NCBI GenBank assembly: GCA_963720785.1
Contig: CAVRGQ010000003.1
Span: 263,506-327,505, forward strand
Reading direction: 5' to 3'
DNA length: 64,000 nucleotides
Source of the DNA: CAVRGQ01 sp963720785
Lineage (GTDB): Bacteria > Actinomycetota > Acidimicrobiia > IMCC26256 > DASPTH01
The notes under the pieces are model-generated. The model saw only the letters and a list, made by a program, of their open reading frames with translations, searched no databases and was not told the DNA's origin. The stretch's first letter is position 1, and the number at the start of each line of letters is the position of its first letter. The position numbers and the translations under genes were made by a program. Of the stretch, positions 26,391-35,551 are shown one piece after another.

Positions 26391-27659
26391 TCAGCTCTTC
26401 GGGGCGGGGTACTGCTTGGAGTTGCAGGTGTAGGCGAACGCCTGGCTCCAGGTCGAGCCGTCGTCGGCCGCCTTCACCAGGGCGGTGCAGTACGGCTTCG
26501 GAACGACGGTGGAGTCGGGGTAGCCGACCGGACCGGTCAGCCCGTCGATCTTCCACGTCTGCTTCGCCGCCGTCTTCTGCACGTTCTCGGGCGTGATGTT
26601 GTTCTTGCCCTTCTTGGCAACGGTCTTCAGCGCCGCGATGAACTGGTCGGTGGAGCCCCAACCGGCGACCTGCGCCGACGAGAGGTTGTCACCGGTACCG
26701 GCCTTGACCGCGTTGATGTACTTCGCCATGTCGGCCTGCGCGGACGTCTTCTGGTCCGGCGGCACGAAGAAGATGTTGGCGTAGCTGCCCGCCATGATCT
26801 TCGTGATCGCGTTCGAGAACACGTTGCTGATGAAGTAGCCCTTGTAGCCCTGCGCCTTGAGCAGGCCCCACAGGTTGATGCAGTCCGTCGACAGGAGACA
26901 CGAGATGACGTCGGGCGGGTTGCCGTTGTCAGCAGTCAGGGCCTTCTGGGCGTACGGGGTGTAGTCGGGGACGGGCGGGAGCGGCATCGTGTTGTCGGTG
27001 CCGACCACCTTGAAACCGACCTTCGTGTTCGAGATCGTCTGGTTCTTGATCGAGATCTTCGACGACGTCGAGTCGTTGCCCACCAGGAACACCGTCGGGC
27101 TCTTCTTGCCGGTGGCCTTGCTCACCAGGTCGTACTGGTTCTGGTTCGCGTTGGCGATCACCGACGGGTCGGAGTTGAGCAGGCAACCGGTGAAGCTGAA
27201 CCCGTAGAGCTTCGAGCTCGGCTTGTTGCTGCAGTAGGTGGCGTCGAAGCCCCAGCCGAAGTACGGCACGTGCTGCTGGTTCAGGTAGTCACCTGCGTTG
27301 AACTGCGAGGTGTCGGCCGTGAGGGCGAACACCTGCTCTTGGGTGACGAGCCGGCGGGTCTCCGAGAGGGCGGTCGCCGGGTCCTGCTTGTCGTCGGCGA
27401 ACTCGACCCACTGGAGCTTGATGCCCTTGATCTCGTTGGTCTCGTTGAACTTGTTGACGCGCGCCTCGGCGGCGATGCCTGCTTCTGCGAACTGCGAAGC
27501 GATACCGATGCCGGCGATCTTGATGGTGGTGCCATCGAAGCCCCGGACCTGCTTCGCAGCTCCGGCCCCCGAGACGGTCGCAGCGAGCGTCGTCGCCACG
27601 AGCGCGGCAGCCACCACCGCTCCGATCACGGCGCGAGTGCGCCGGGTCGACCTTGCCAT
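26391..27659 (-). CDS. Secreted solute-binding protein of branched-chain amino-acid/amide type (paralogue 1)
   Basis: 422 residues from ATG 27659, preceded by GAAGGGGGATTCC. The Sec signal peptide (TRAVIGAVVAAALVATTLAA, GAGAA) has no lipobox cysteine, so the protein is secreted rather than lipid-anchored. The mature part is a periplasmic-binding type I fold (VRGFDGTTIKIAGIGI, NEIKGIKLQWVEFADDKQDP, EQVFALTADTSQFNAGDYL). Paired Cys (ATYCSN, TGCLL, ISCLLSTDC) suggest disulfides. Two close paralogues are in this window (27862, 34187). No permease or ATPase gene of this class adjoins it, so its partner must be elsewhere. Ligand unknown. Confidence 0.88.
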   Translation of the reverse strand: MARSTRRTRAVIGAVVAAALVATTLAATVSGAGAAKQVRGFDGTTIKIAGIGIASQFAEAGIAAEARVNKFNETNEIKGIKLQWVEFADDKQDPATALSETRRLVTQEQVFALTADTSQFNAGDYLNQQHVPYFGWGFDATYCSNKPSSKLYGFSFTGCLLNSDPSVIANANQNQYDLVSKATGKKSPTVFLVGNDSTSSKISIKNQTISNTKVGFKVVGTDNTMPLPPVPDYTPYAQKALTADNGNPPDVISCLLSTDCINLWGLLKAQGYKGYFISNVFSNAITKIMAGSYANIFFVPPDQKTSAQADMAKYINAVKAGTGDNLSSAQVAGWGSTDQFIAALKTVAKKGKNNITPENVQKTAAKQTWKIDGLTGPVGYPDSTVVPKPYCTALVKAADDGSTWSQAFAYTCNSKQYPAPKS

Positions 27660-27797
27660 GGAATCCCCCTTCTCAGCCGCGAACCCGGGAGTGGGATCGC
27701 GGCCCGTAAACCTATACATCTTCTCGCCTCGGTTGGCATCAGGCCCGGAAATTTCGTTCTCACGAGGCCCCTCGGGACGCGGGTGGGCCAGACGCGA

Positions 27798-27825
27798 GTG
27801 GGACGGCCCCGAAGGGCCGCCCCAC
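27798..27825 (-). terminator. Second UUCG-loop terminator behind paralogue 2
   Basis: It is nearly identical to the hairpin at 26338, including eleven flanking bases (GACGCGAGTGG). One base differs: GTGGGACGGCCC on the plus strand. In the minus-strand RNA this becomes a G-U wobble, so the stem is kept, whereas a plus-strand RNA would have an A-C mismatch. It lies 37 bases after the stop of the binding-protein gene at 27862. Confidence 0.8.
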
Positions 27826-27861
27826 CGTCGTGCTGCGGATCCGGGCCGGGCCCGGTGTCCC

Positions 27862-29121
27862 CTACTTCTTCGGGTACTGCTTGTTCGAGCAGTCGTAGGA
27901 CTCCTTCTGGGTCCACGCAGTGCCGTCGCTGCCCACCACTGCGTTGCAGTACGGGTACAGCGTGACCGTCGACTTCGGGTACGACACCGGACCGGTGAGC
28001 CCCTTGATCTGCCAGGTCATGGTGGAGGCCGCCTTCTGGACGGCTTCCGGCGTGATGCCGCTCTTGCCGCTCTTGGCGACGACCTTCTTCAGGGCCGAGA
28101 TGAACATGTCGGTCGAGCCGTAGCCCGCGACCTGGGCCGACGAGATGTCGTCGCCCTTACCGGGGTCGATGGCGTTGATGGCATCCTTCATCGTGGTCTG
28201 GGCCGGGGTGTTCTGGTCGGGCGCCACGAAGAAGATCGCGGCGTAGCTGCCCGCCATGAGCTTGGTCAGGGCACCGGAATACAGGCTGCTGATGAAGTAG
28301 CCCTTGTACCCCTGGTTCTTGATCAGGTTGTACATGTTGATGCAGTCCGTCGACAGCAGGCAGAGCATCGCGTCCGGCGGGTTGCCGTTGTCCGACGTCA
28401 TGGCCTTCTGCGCGTACGGCGTGTAGTCGGGCACGGGCGGGAGCGGCATCGTGTTGTCGGTGCCGACGATCTTGAAGCCCGCCTTGGTGTTCGACAGGAT
28501 CTGGTTCTTGATCGAGATCTTCGACGACTCGGAGTCGTTGCCGATCAGGAACACGGTCGGGTTCTTCTTGGCCGTACCGCTGCTCACCAGGTTGTAGTTG
28601 TTGAAGTTCGCGTCGGGCACGACCGACGGGTCCGGGTTGAGCAGGCAGCCCGTGTACCCGAAGCCCCACAGCTTCTTGCTCGGGTTGTGGCTGCAGTACG
28701 TGGCGTCGAACGCCCAGCCGAAGTACGGCACGTGCTGCTGGGCCAGGTAGTCACCGGCGTTGAACTGCGACGTGTCCGCCGTCAGCGCGAACACCTGCTC
28801 CTGGGTGACGAGCCGTCGGGTCTCGGAGAGCGCGGTCGCCGGGTCCTGCTTGTCGTCGACGAAGCCGGCCCACTCGATCTTGACGCCCTTGATCTCGTTG
28901 TTGTCGTTGAAGAGCTTGATGCGCGCTTCGGCGGCAGTTCCCGCATCGGCGAACTGCGCCCCGATACCCAGCCCGGCGAGCTTCAACGTGCTGCCGTCGA
29001 AGCCGCGGACCTTCCGTGCCGCGCCGGCCCCGCTGCTCGCGCCCACCAGAGTGGTGGCGGCGAGTGCGGCAACGAGCGCAGCTCCGATCAAGGCGCGCGT
29101 GCGCCTTTTGGAACTCCTCAT
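27862..29121 (-). CDS. Secreted solute-binding protein of branched-chain amino-acid/amide type (paralogue 2)
   Basis: 419 residues from ATG 29121, with AAGGGGGGATC upstream. It is closely similar to the neighbouring gene at 26391 along its whole length, with the same signal-peptide style (GAGAA, no lipobox), VRGFDGSTLKLAGLGI, FVDDKQDPATALSETRRLVT and identical PVPDYTPYAQKA. This is a tandem duplication that included the downstream terminator. Binding of an organic acid, amino acid or amide is likely from the fold, with no ligand evidence. Its own terminator separates it from the next gene, so each copy has an independent transcript. Confidence 0.88.
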   Translation of the reverse strand: MRSSKRRTRALIGAALVAALAATTLVGASSGAGAARKVRGFDGSTLKLAGLGIGAQFADAGTAAEARIKLFNDNNEIKGVKIEWAGFVDDKQDPATALSETRRLVTQEQVFALTADTSQFNAGDYLAQQHVPYFGWAFDATYCSHNPSKKLWGFGYTGCLLNPDPSVVPDANFNNYNLVSSGTAKKNPTVFLIGNDSESSKISIKNQILSNTKAGFKIVGTDNTMPLPPVPDYTPYAQKAMTSDNGNPPDAMLCLLSTDCINMYNLIKNQGYKGYFISSLYSGALTKLMAGSYAAIFFVAPDQNTPAQTTMKDAINAIDPGKGDDISSAQVAGYGSTDMFISALKKVVAKSGKSGITPEAVQKAASTMTWQIKGLTGPVSYPKSTVTLYPYCNAVVGSDGTAWTQKESYDCSNKQYPKK

Positions 29122-29260
29122 GATCCCCCCTTGTCGTGCCCCGGCGGACGCCGGCTCACGAGGCGGAGCATACGGAGATTTCCGGCGTTTGTCTCCGCGC
29201 CCCCCGGGACGAGGACGGGATCAGACGGGGCTCATCAGGTGCAGGTCACCGGGTGCGGGG

Positions 29261-30446
29261 TCACCAGGTGCGGCGGAACTGGATCGCCTCCCGGCGGGCC
29301 CGCAGCCGTTCCGCCCGCGCCTCCGGCGTCACCACCGGGGTGTCGGCCGGGAGGTGGCTGCGGATCTCCGAGAAAGGCACGAGCTGGATCGTCGGATCGG
29401 GGTACGAATCCGCGTGGTTCCAGCGCATCTGGATGATCCCCCACGGGTAGTCGCCCTTGTCGAGCCAGTTCGGCACGCCCGGGTCGAGCCGGGAGATGAC
29501 CGCGCGGAACTTCCCGTCGCGGTCGATGTGGGCCTGGAAGTCGTTGAGGCTCGACTGCCGGTTCACCCAGTCGATGGTGGCGAAGCGGTCGTCGGCCACC
29601 AACGCCTGCCAGTAGCGCACGTTGCCCGGGATCTCCGTCTCCAGGATCAGCGCCTGGTCGTCGTCGATCTCGTGGATGCCGTCGTAGTACGCCTGCTTGG
29701 GCAGACCGCCCATGGCGTCGATCTTGCCCGAGCGCAGGAACGTGTTCACCCCGTGGTGCTCGCGGTACCAGCGCACCAGCGCCATGTCGAAGCCGATCAT
29801 GCCGATGATCCACTCGGCGAGGTCGGAGAAGCGCCGGGCGATCTCCTCCGGCGTCATGTCGTCGCCGCCGTCGTCGACGCGCGAGATCGCCACGCGCGCG
29901 TCCTGCTCGTTGCGCCAGTCGCACGAGCACTTGCGCATCAGCAACCGCTTGGTGGTGGGCGCGAGCTGCCACCAGTCACCGGTGTGACCCGCCGGTCGCT
30001 CGGCACTGAGGATCACGTCGAACCAGCCCTCGTCGTCGATACGCGACCTCGTCGAGGTCGTGGGTTGCCGGCACCGTGCCGCCCGACGACATGTCGCCCG
30101 GGCTCATCATGTCGAAGCCCTGCTGGGTGATCTCGACGAAGCGCGTGGTGCCGCGGAAGCCGGTGATCCGGTAGATGCCGTCGGTGTCGACCTCGCAGGT
30201 GGAGTACACGTAGTCGGGATCGGGGCCACCCTGGTTGTACGCGTAGTTCCACAGCGGCATGAACACCGGCCGTTTCGCATCGGTGTAGACCCGACAGAGG
30301 TAACCCTCCGACAGGATCGACAGCGCCAGCTTGTTCATGTCCTGCAGCTCGGCCTCGGTCGCGCCATCGGGGCGCCAGGTCTCCATGAGCTTGTCGACCA
30401 CGCCTTCGAGGGCGCGCATTTGCTCGGCCCAGGTGGGGAGTGCCAT
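29261..30446 (-). CDS. DUF1214-like protein, sulfotransferase partner (frameshifted)
   Basis: About 394 residues from ATG 30446. The pattern YNQGGPDPDYVYSTCEVD then GIYRITGFRGTTRFVEI and a C-terminal PNWLDKGDYPWGIIQMRW match the DUF1214/DUF1254-like family and align with the gene at 46171 (GGDNPDAEYDSL, HRYRIAGNAGS, PNWLDTAGHRHGVLIFRW). One extra base near 30041 shifts the frame between DLDEVA and IDDEGWFDVILSAE. It starts 14 bases after the sulfotransferase stop, with AGGAGAC as ribosome binding site. Function unknown. Linkage to a sulfotransferase occurs twice in this window. Confidence 0.7.
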
Positions 30447-30460
30447 CGCATGTCTCCTGT

Positions 30461-31618
30461 TCAGACGTCGACTTCGAGCTCGACGTCGAAGTGGTCGGTG
30501 TAGAAGCGGTAGTCGTCGCGCAACTGCGCGGCGCTGAGGCCGAACTGCTCCGGCGTGTACTTGTGGCCGCCGTGCTTCTCGCTGCCGTTGGCGGCCTGCC
30601 AGGTGCGCAGGGTCTCCTCGGCGTCGCCAGTGAGCTCGTAGCCGAGCCAGTCGTAGACGCGCCGGACGACGGTCATCGGGTCGCGCACGAGCTCACGGTG
30701 GTACACGTCGAGGAACCGGTCCTCGCCGATGCGGTCCCGTGCCTCGATCGCGTGCTCCACCCCCGTGCGCAGGTGATGCGACACCTCACGCCCGCACCGG
30801 TGGAGGTCGAAGGGTTGCTCCGACTTCGGGAAGATCGTCGACACGATGCTCGCCCACGACGGCACCGACTTCACCGGATCGCGGTGCGTCATCACGAACC
30901 TGGCGTCGGGATAGACCGACAGCAGGGCTTCCAGGTGGAAGTTGTGGTGCGGCGCCTTGTACAGCCACAGGTCGGGCGGCCGTTGCGACTGCAGCACCTT
31001 CACGGTGCGGCGTTGGTACGCGAAGCCGTCGGTCATGTCGCCGCAGCGCCACCAGTCGTGGTAGCCGTACACGGGCAGGGTGAACTGCTGCCCCTGGAAC
31101 GACAGCCCGAGGGTCTCGCCGTCCTCCATGGTGGCGTCGACCTCGTAGATGTGCATCGCGTGCAACTCGGCCGGGAGGTTGGCGTTCTCCTCGATGAGCG
31201 CCTGCCGACGCCAGTCGGTGTCCTCCTGGCCGAGCACCGGGGGCGGCACCGGGTGCTTCTGCTCCCAGCCCCGCAACGACCGGAACTGCGGGTCGAGTGA
31301 GAGCATGTTGGCGAGCGCGGTGGTGCCGGTGCGCGGCAGGCCGTTGATGTCGATCGGGCCGCGCACGGGGAGGTCGTCGATCTCCGGATGCTGCGCGTAC
31401 CACTCCTCGACCCGGAGCCGGTTCGTGAGCCGGCGGCGGATGTCGCCGACCACGAGGGGGTCGGTCGACGGATCGAGGCCGGCGTCGCGCCGGAGGCTCT
31501 CGAGGAACACCTCGAGGCCGGTGCGGAAGTCGCCGGGCCCGAAGTCGTCGAGTCCCGTCTCGGCGACGACCTCGGCGATCAACGCTTCCGCATCGGGGTA
31601 ACGATCGGTCGTCCCCAT
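30461..31618 (-). CDS. PAPS-dependent sulfotransferase family protein (copy A)
   Basis: 385 residues. The 5'-phosphosulfate-binding loop GLPRTGTT is at residues 93-100 and the 3'-phosphate motif HRDPVKSVPS in the middle, both typical of cytosolic/Golgi-like bacterial sulfotransferases that move sulfate from PAPS to hydroxyl groups of small molecules or lipids. The N-terminal TGLDDFGPGD is shared with copy B at 44912. It is the second gene of a minus-strand operon: epimerase, six-base gap, sulfotransferase, 14-base gap, DUF1214-like protein. Acceptor unknown. Confidence 0.88.
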   Translation of the reverse strand: MGTTDRYPDAEALIAEVVAETGLDDFGPGDFRTGLEVFLESLRRDAGLDPSTDPLVVGDIRRRLTNRLRVEEWYAQHPEIDDLPVRGPIDINGLPRTGTTALANMLSLDPQFRSLRGWEQKHPVPPPVLGQEDTDWRRQALIEENANLPAELHAMHIYEVDATMEDGETLGLSFQGQQFTLPVYGYHDWWRCGDMTDGFAYQRRTVKVLQSQRPPDLWLYKAPHHNFHLEALLSVYPDARFVMTHRDPVKSVPSWASIVSTIFPKSEQPFDLHRCGREVSHHLRTGVEHAIEARDRIGEDRFLDVYHRELVRDPMTVVRRVYDWLGYELTGDAEETLRTWQAANGSEKHGGHKYTPEQFGLSAAQLRDDYRFYTDHFDVELEVDV

Positions 31619-31624
31619 CTCAGC

Positions 31625-32569
31625 TCACCCGCCTTCGCCGGCGCCGGCCGCCGGCGGCCGGACGCGGTCCGGGTAGTACTGCTGCGCCATCGCGCGGTAG
31701 CCGTCGCGCCAGTCGACGGTGCACGGCCCGGTGACGGATCGACGGCGCGTGTGGTCGCCTACCGAACCCACCGACGCGCCGGGGATGGGTTGCACGTCGA
31801 CGGTGGCCTCCACTCCGAGCAGCTCGGCGAAGTACTGCGTCCACTGCTGCACGCTGACCGGCACGTCGCCGCCCCAGTTGGTGATGAACGCCGGCGTGCT
31901 CGCCCGGTCGAGCAGGGCTTCGAGCTGCACGGCGATGTCGTCGTCGTGGATCGGGCTGTACGGCATCGGGTCGGAGCGGGTCACGACCGGCTGCCCGGCG
32001 GCGACGGCGTCGAGGTGCCACTTGGCGAGCCCGCCCATCTCGCCGTAGGCCGCGCACATGCGGGCGATGACCGTGGGCAGGCCGAACGAGCGGGCGCAGT
32101 AGCGCGCCACCGCCTCTTCGGCGATCTTCGAGATCGAGTACGTGTGCGCGGGAGGCGCCATCGCGTCCCCGAGGGGATCGTCCTCGGTGAAGGCGTGCCA
32201 CGGGTCTGGGTTCGGCTTGTAGGTGGTGACGGTCGACATCACCAGCGCCGCCTTGGCCTTCCGGCAGTGCTCCAGCAGGAGCCCCGTTCCCTCGGCGTTC
32301 ACCCGCAGCGCCCGGTCGTAGTCGGACTCGCTGAAGTCGGCGGCGATGTGGAGGAGGTAGGTGAAGTCGGTGGGCAGGTCCCCGAACTCGCCGGTCGAGT
32401 AGTCCATCTGCCGGGTGGTGATCCCGAACGACTCGATCCGCTCGCGCGCGCCGGCCTCGCTGAACCGCGCGATCCCCCACACTTCGTTGTCGGCGGCGAG
32501 CGTGCGCGCCAGCGGCTGCGCGATCCGCCCCGCCGGACCCGTGACGAGGATCTTCTCGCCACTCAGCAT
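31625..32569 (-). CDS. NAD-dependent epimerase/dehydratase (extended SDR)
   Basis: 314 residues starting MLSGEKILVTGPAGRIAQPL. The glycine motif is GPAGRIA (GxxGxxA/G), MSTVTTY supplies the Ser/Thr region and YSISK the catalytic YxxxK. IHDDDIAVQLEALL is typical of nucleotide-sugar epimerase-like or lipid-modifying extended SDRs. It heads the operon with the sulfotransferase and the DUF1214-like gene, which suggests that its product or substrate feeds a sulfated compound. This is inference from context only. Confidence 0.85.
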   Translation of the reverse strand: MLSGEKILVTGPAGRIAQPLARTLAADNEVWGIARFSEAGARERIESFGITTRQMDYSTGEFGDLPTDFTYLLHIAADFSESDYDRALRVNAEGTGLLLEHCRKAKAALVMSTVTTYKPNPDPWHAFTEDDPLGDAMAPPAHTYSISKIAEEAVARYCARSFGLPTVIARMCAAYGEMGGLAKWHLDAVAAGQPVVTRSDPMPYSPIHDDDIAVQLEALLDRASTPAFITNWGGDVPVSVQQWTQYFAELLGVEATVDVQPIPGASVGSVGDHTRRRSVTGPCTVDWRDGYRAMAQQYYPDRVRPPAAGAGEGG

Positions 32570-32643
32570 TGTGCACTCCCCTTCGAGCCGTCGTGTCGCT
32601 GACCGGCGGAGCTTCGCACAGGTTCACGGGCGCGTGGTAGCCA

Positions 32644-33552
32644 ATGACCGTGCAGCATCCCGACACCGACCACACCAGGCTGGACCTGGCGATCGAGGCG
32701 TCGCTCGACAGCCTCCTCACCGCACTCACCCTCGAACCCCTGGGCGACGACCGCTTCCGGGCCACCAGCGAGCGGGGCCGCTTCGACCGGCTCTTCGGTG
32801 GCCAGCAGCTCGGGCAGGCCGTCATCGCCGCGAGCGCGACGGTGGAGGGCAAGGACCCGCACTCGTTGCACGCCTACTTCGTCGAGGGCGGAACTCCCGA
32901 GGAACCGATCGACCTGGTGGTCGAGCGGGTGCGCGACGGGCGCTCCATGTCGACCCGGCGGGTCACGCTCCTGCAGGGGCCGCGCACGCTGCTCACCGCG
33001 ATCGCCTCGTTCCACGCCAACCCGGTGTCGCCCGAGATGCCGAGCAGCCTTCCCGACGCTCCCCGGCCCGACGAGCTGCCGCGCTTGCAGGAGTGGGTGC
33101 CCGAGATGCCCGAGGACCGCCGGTCGTTCGGCATGACCTGGGTCGACGTGCCGCCGCCGCTCGACATGCGCATCGGGGAGCCGCCCACGTTCCTCGGCGG
33201 CGCCCAGGCCCTCGGCGACCGTCCGCACTGGATGCGGGTCCCCCGCCCCGTCGGCGACGATCCCGCGCTGCACGCCGCCCTCCTCGCGTACGCGAGCGAC
33301 TACTTCCTGCTCGACATGGTGTTCCGCACCCATCCGGAGGAGATCGAGCACGGGAGCTGGTCCGGGTCGAGCCTCGACCACTCGGTCTGGTTCCACCGTC
33401 CCGTGCGCTTCGACGAATGGCACCTGCACAATCAGCGCACCCTCGGCATCGTCGGCCACCGCGGCCTGGTGCAGGGCACCCTCCACGACGAGCAGGGCCG
33501 CCTCGTGGCCACGGTCATGCAGGAAGTGTTGGCCCGACCGGCCTCCCGCTGA
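32644..33552 (+). CDS. Acyl-CoA thioesterase II (TesB-like)
   Basis: 302 residues with two hot-dog domains. FDRLFGGQQLGQAVIAA and HSLHAYFVEGG are the TesB N-terminal signatures, and SLDHSVWFHRPVRFDEWHL contains the catalytic Asp region of the second domain. LVATVMQEVLAR closes the fold. It hydrolyses acyl-CoA to free acid and CoA, relieving CoA sequestration during catabolism. It is divergent from the epimerase gene across 74 bases. A tandem repeat follows the stop. Confidence 0.9.
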   Translation: MTVQHPDTDHTRLDLAIEASLDSLLTALTLEPLGDDRFRATSERGRFDRLFGGQQLGQAVIAASATVEGKDPHSLHAYFVEGGTPEEPIDLVVERVRDGRSMSTRRVTLLQGPRTLLTAIASFHANPVSPEMPSSLPDAPRPDELPRLQEWVPEMPEDRRSFGMTWVDVPPPLDMRIGEPPTFLGGAQALGDRPHWMRVPRPVGDDPALHAALLAYASDYFLLDMVFRTHPEEIEHGSWSGSSLDHSVWFHRPVRFDEWHLHNQRTLGIVGHRGLVQGTLHDEQGRLVATVMQEVLARPASR

Positions 33553-33556
33553 TTCA

Positions 33557-33605
33557 GGCCAGCTGATTCGGCCAGCTGATCGGCCAGCTGATTCCGGCCA
33601 GCTGA
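33557..33605. repeat. Four-unit minisatellite with GGCCAGCTGA core
   Basis: Four copies of GGCCAGCTGA start at 33557, 33570, 33582 and 33596, so the spacing is 13, 12 and 14 bases. The linkers are TTC, TC and TTCC. It fills the gap between the thioesterase stop and the VOC gene start (33625). CAGCTG in each unit is a palindrome. The unit-length variation may be real or partly due to indels. Confidence 0.9.
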
Positions 33606-33624
33606 TTCCGGTACGGTGCCGCGC

Positions 33625-34179
33625 ATGAGCTGGCACCCGCACCCCCTTTACGAGCAGGACTGGCCCGAGGGCGAGTACCGCTTCTTCCAACTCGGCTTCG
33701 TCGTCGACGACATCCCCACCGCCGCGGCGCGCTGGGCGAACGTGTTCGGCGTGGGCCCGTTCACGGTCCTGCCGGCCATGGAGGTCGCGTGCACCTACCG
33801 AGGTGTCGACAGCGGCGTGAACATGCAGGTCGCCGCCGCGCAGCTCGGCCCGGTGCAGATCGAGCTCATCCAGCAGCACTGCGACCGGCCCAGCGTCTTC
33901 CGCGACGTGTTCGCCGCGCACGAAAGCGGGTTCCACCAGATCTGCACCGTCACGCACGACTACGACGGCAAGGTCGCCCATCTGCGCGGGCTCGGCTACG
34001 AGCTCGCCTCGGAGATCACCGACCCGCAGCGCGTCGCCTACGTCGACACCTTCGCTGACTTCGGCTTCTACACCGAGATCGTCGACGCCGACCCGGGCTT
34101 CCTCACCGTGCTGGGCAAGGCGTCCGCCAAGGCCGCCACCTGGGACGGTCAGCGCCCGGTGCGCGTCATCGGCGGCTAG
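33625..34179 (+). CDS. VOC family protein
   Basis: 184 residues from ATG 33625, the second ATG of the frame, directly after the minisatellite. The first VOC module is FQLGFVVDDIPTAAARWANV with FGVGPF, and the second is FHQICTVTHDYDGKVAHLRG ending in FGFYTEIVD with the terminal Glu. It resembles methylmalonyl-CoA epimerase-like or 'YRG' VOC proteins found among actinobacterial CoA-catabolism genes. Substrate unknown. No clear ribosome binding site is visible because the repeat lies there. Confidence 0.78.
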   Translation: MSWHPHPLYEQDWPEGEYRFFQLGFVVDDIPTAAARWANVFGVGPFTVLPAMEVACTYRGVDSGVNMQVAAAQLGPVQIELIQQHCDRPSVFRDVFAAHESGFHQICTVTHDYDGKVAHLRGLGYELASEITDPQRVAYVDTFADFGFYTEIVDADPGFLTVLGKASAKAATWDGQRPVRVIGG

Positions 34180-34186
34180 GTCCGCC

Positions 34187-35436
34187 CTACTTGGGTGAGG
34201 GCACGGGGTAGCGCAGCGCCGAGCAGCCGTACGGCACCTCGGTCTTCCACTGGGTGCCGTCGCTCACGAAGATGGAGCCGCACGTCTGCACGCTGCTCAC
34301 GGTGGAGTCGGGATATTTCGTGGGCCCTGCCACGCCGTCGAGCTTCCAGGTCTGGCGTGCGGCGGCCTTCTGCACGTTCGCCGGCGTGATGTTCGCCTTG
34401 CCCTTCTTGGCGACGGTCTTCAGCGCCTGGATGAACATGTCGGTCGACGTGTACCCGGCGATCGTTCCCGAGTCGACCTTGTCGCCGCTCCCCGGTTCGA
34501 ACGCGTCGAGGTCGGTCTTCATGCGGTCCATCCCCGGGCTCGAGTCGATCGGGTTGCCGAACGACGTCTGCACCGCGCTCCCCTCCATCGCCTTGACGAG
34601 GAGATTCGAGTACAGGGAGCTCACGTAGATGCCCGGGTAGTTGTTCGCCTGCACGTTCGCGTACAGAGGGATGCAGTCGGTCGCGAGCGCGCACACGATC
34701 ACGTCGGGCGCCTTTCCGCCGTCGGCGGTGAGTGCGGCCTGGGCGTAGGGCGTGTAGTCGGAGATCGGCGGGTTGGGCATCTGGTTGAAGGTGCCGACGA
34801 CCTCGAGGCCGGCCTTCGGGTAGTAGATCTTCGCGAGGCGCATCGAGCTGCGGCTCGACACGCTGTCGTTGCCGACGATCGCGACGGTCGGGTGCTCCTT
34901 GCCCGTCTTCGCGTGGGCGTAGGTGTAGAGGTTGCGCCCGCCGGCGCCGATGAACGCCGGGTCCACCGGCACGATGCAGCCGCTGTAGCCGAAACCCCAC
35001 AACTGGGTGCTCGGGTCGTGGCTGCAGTACGAGTTGTCGAACGCCCACCCGAAGTACGGCACCTGCTGCTGCTTGAAGTAGTCGGCGGGGTTGAACTGCG
35101 AGACGTCGCCGACGATCGCGAACACCTGCTGCTGGGCCACCAGGCGGCGGCCCTCGGTGAGCACGGTCGCGGGGTCCTGCTTGTCGTCGGCGAACTCGAC
35201 GTAGTCGATCTTCACGCCCTTGATCTCGTTGGCGTCGTTGAACCGCTTGATACCGCGCGGGCGCCGGTCTCCGACGTGGGCAATTGCGACTTGATGCCGA
35301 AGCCGGCGACCTTGACAGTGGTGCCGTCGAACCCGCGCACCGCGGGTGCGGCCGACGACGAGACGACGCTCGCGATCGACAACGAGGACACCGCGACCAC
35401 CGTCGCGATCGCGAGCCAACCGGCCTTGCTGCGCAC
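34187..35436 (-). CDS. Secreted solute-binding protein (paralogue 3, frameshifted)
   Basis: About 416 residues from GTG 35436 (VRSKAGWLAIATVVAVSSLS), with AAAGGGGG upstream. The signal peptide ends SSSAAP with no lipobox. The mature start VRGFDGTTVKVAGFGIKSQL and later FADDKQDPATVLTEGRRLV, FNPADYFKQQQVPYFGWAFD and SDYTPYAQAALTADGG match the two paralogues at 26391 and 27862. One base is missing in a CGCGCGG tract near 35257, between ETGARA and GIKRFNDANE. It is an orphan binding protein like the others. It is divergent from the selenoprotein gene, sharing a 115-base upstream region. Confidence 0.85.
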
Positions 35437-35538
35437 GACTACCCCCTTTGACGCACGCGCCCCCCGACGCGGCGTTGGTGGGAGTCTTTCAGGAATCGCG
35501 GAGCAATGTGCGTCGCACCGTGCGATCGGCGTTCGATC

Positions 35539-35544
35539 TACAGT
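35539..35544 (+). promoter_or_regulatory. Candidate -10 box for a leaderless transcript of the SelW-like gene
   Basis: TACAGT (TAnnnT) ends seven bases before ATG 35552, and no Shine-Dalgarno sequence lies between them. This spacing fits transcription starting at the A of the ATG, a leaderless mRNA of the kind common in actinobacteria. No clear -35 box is seen. Confidence 0.35.
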
Positions 35545-35551
35545 TGTGCGC

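Noticed and set aside
33557..33605. CRISPR array
   Set aside because: Units are 10 bases with 2-4 base linkers. There are no spacers of unique sequence and no cas genes.
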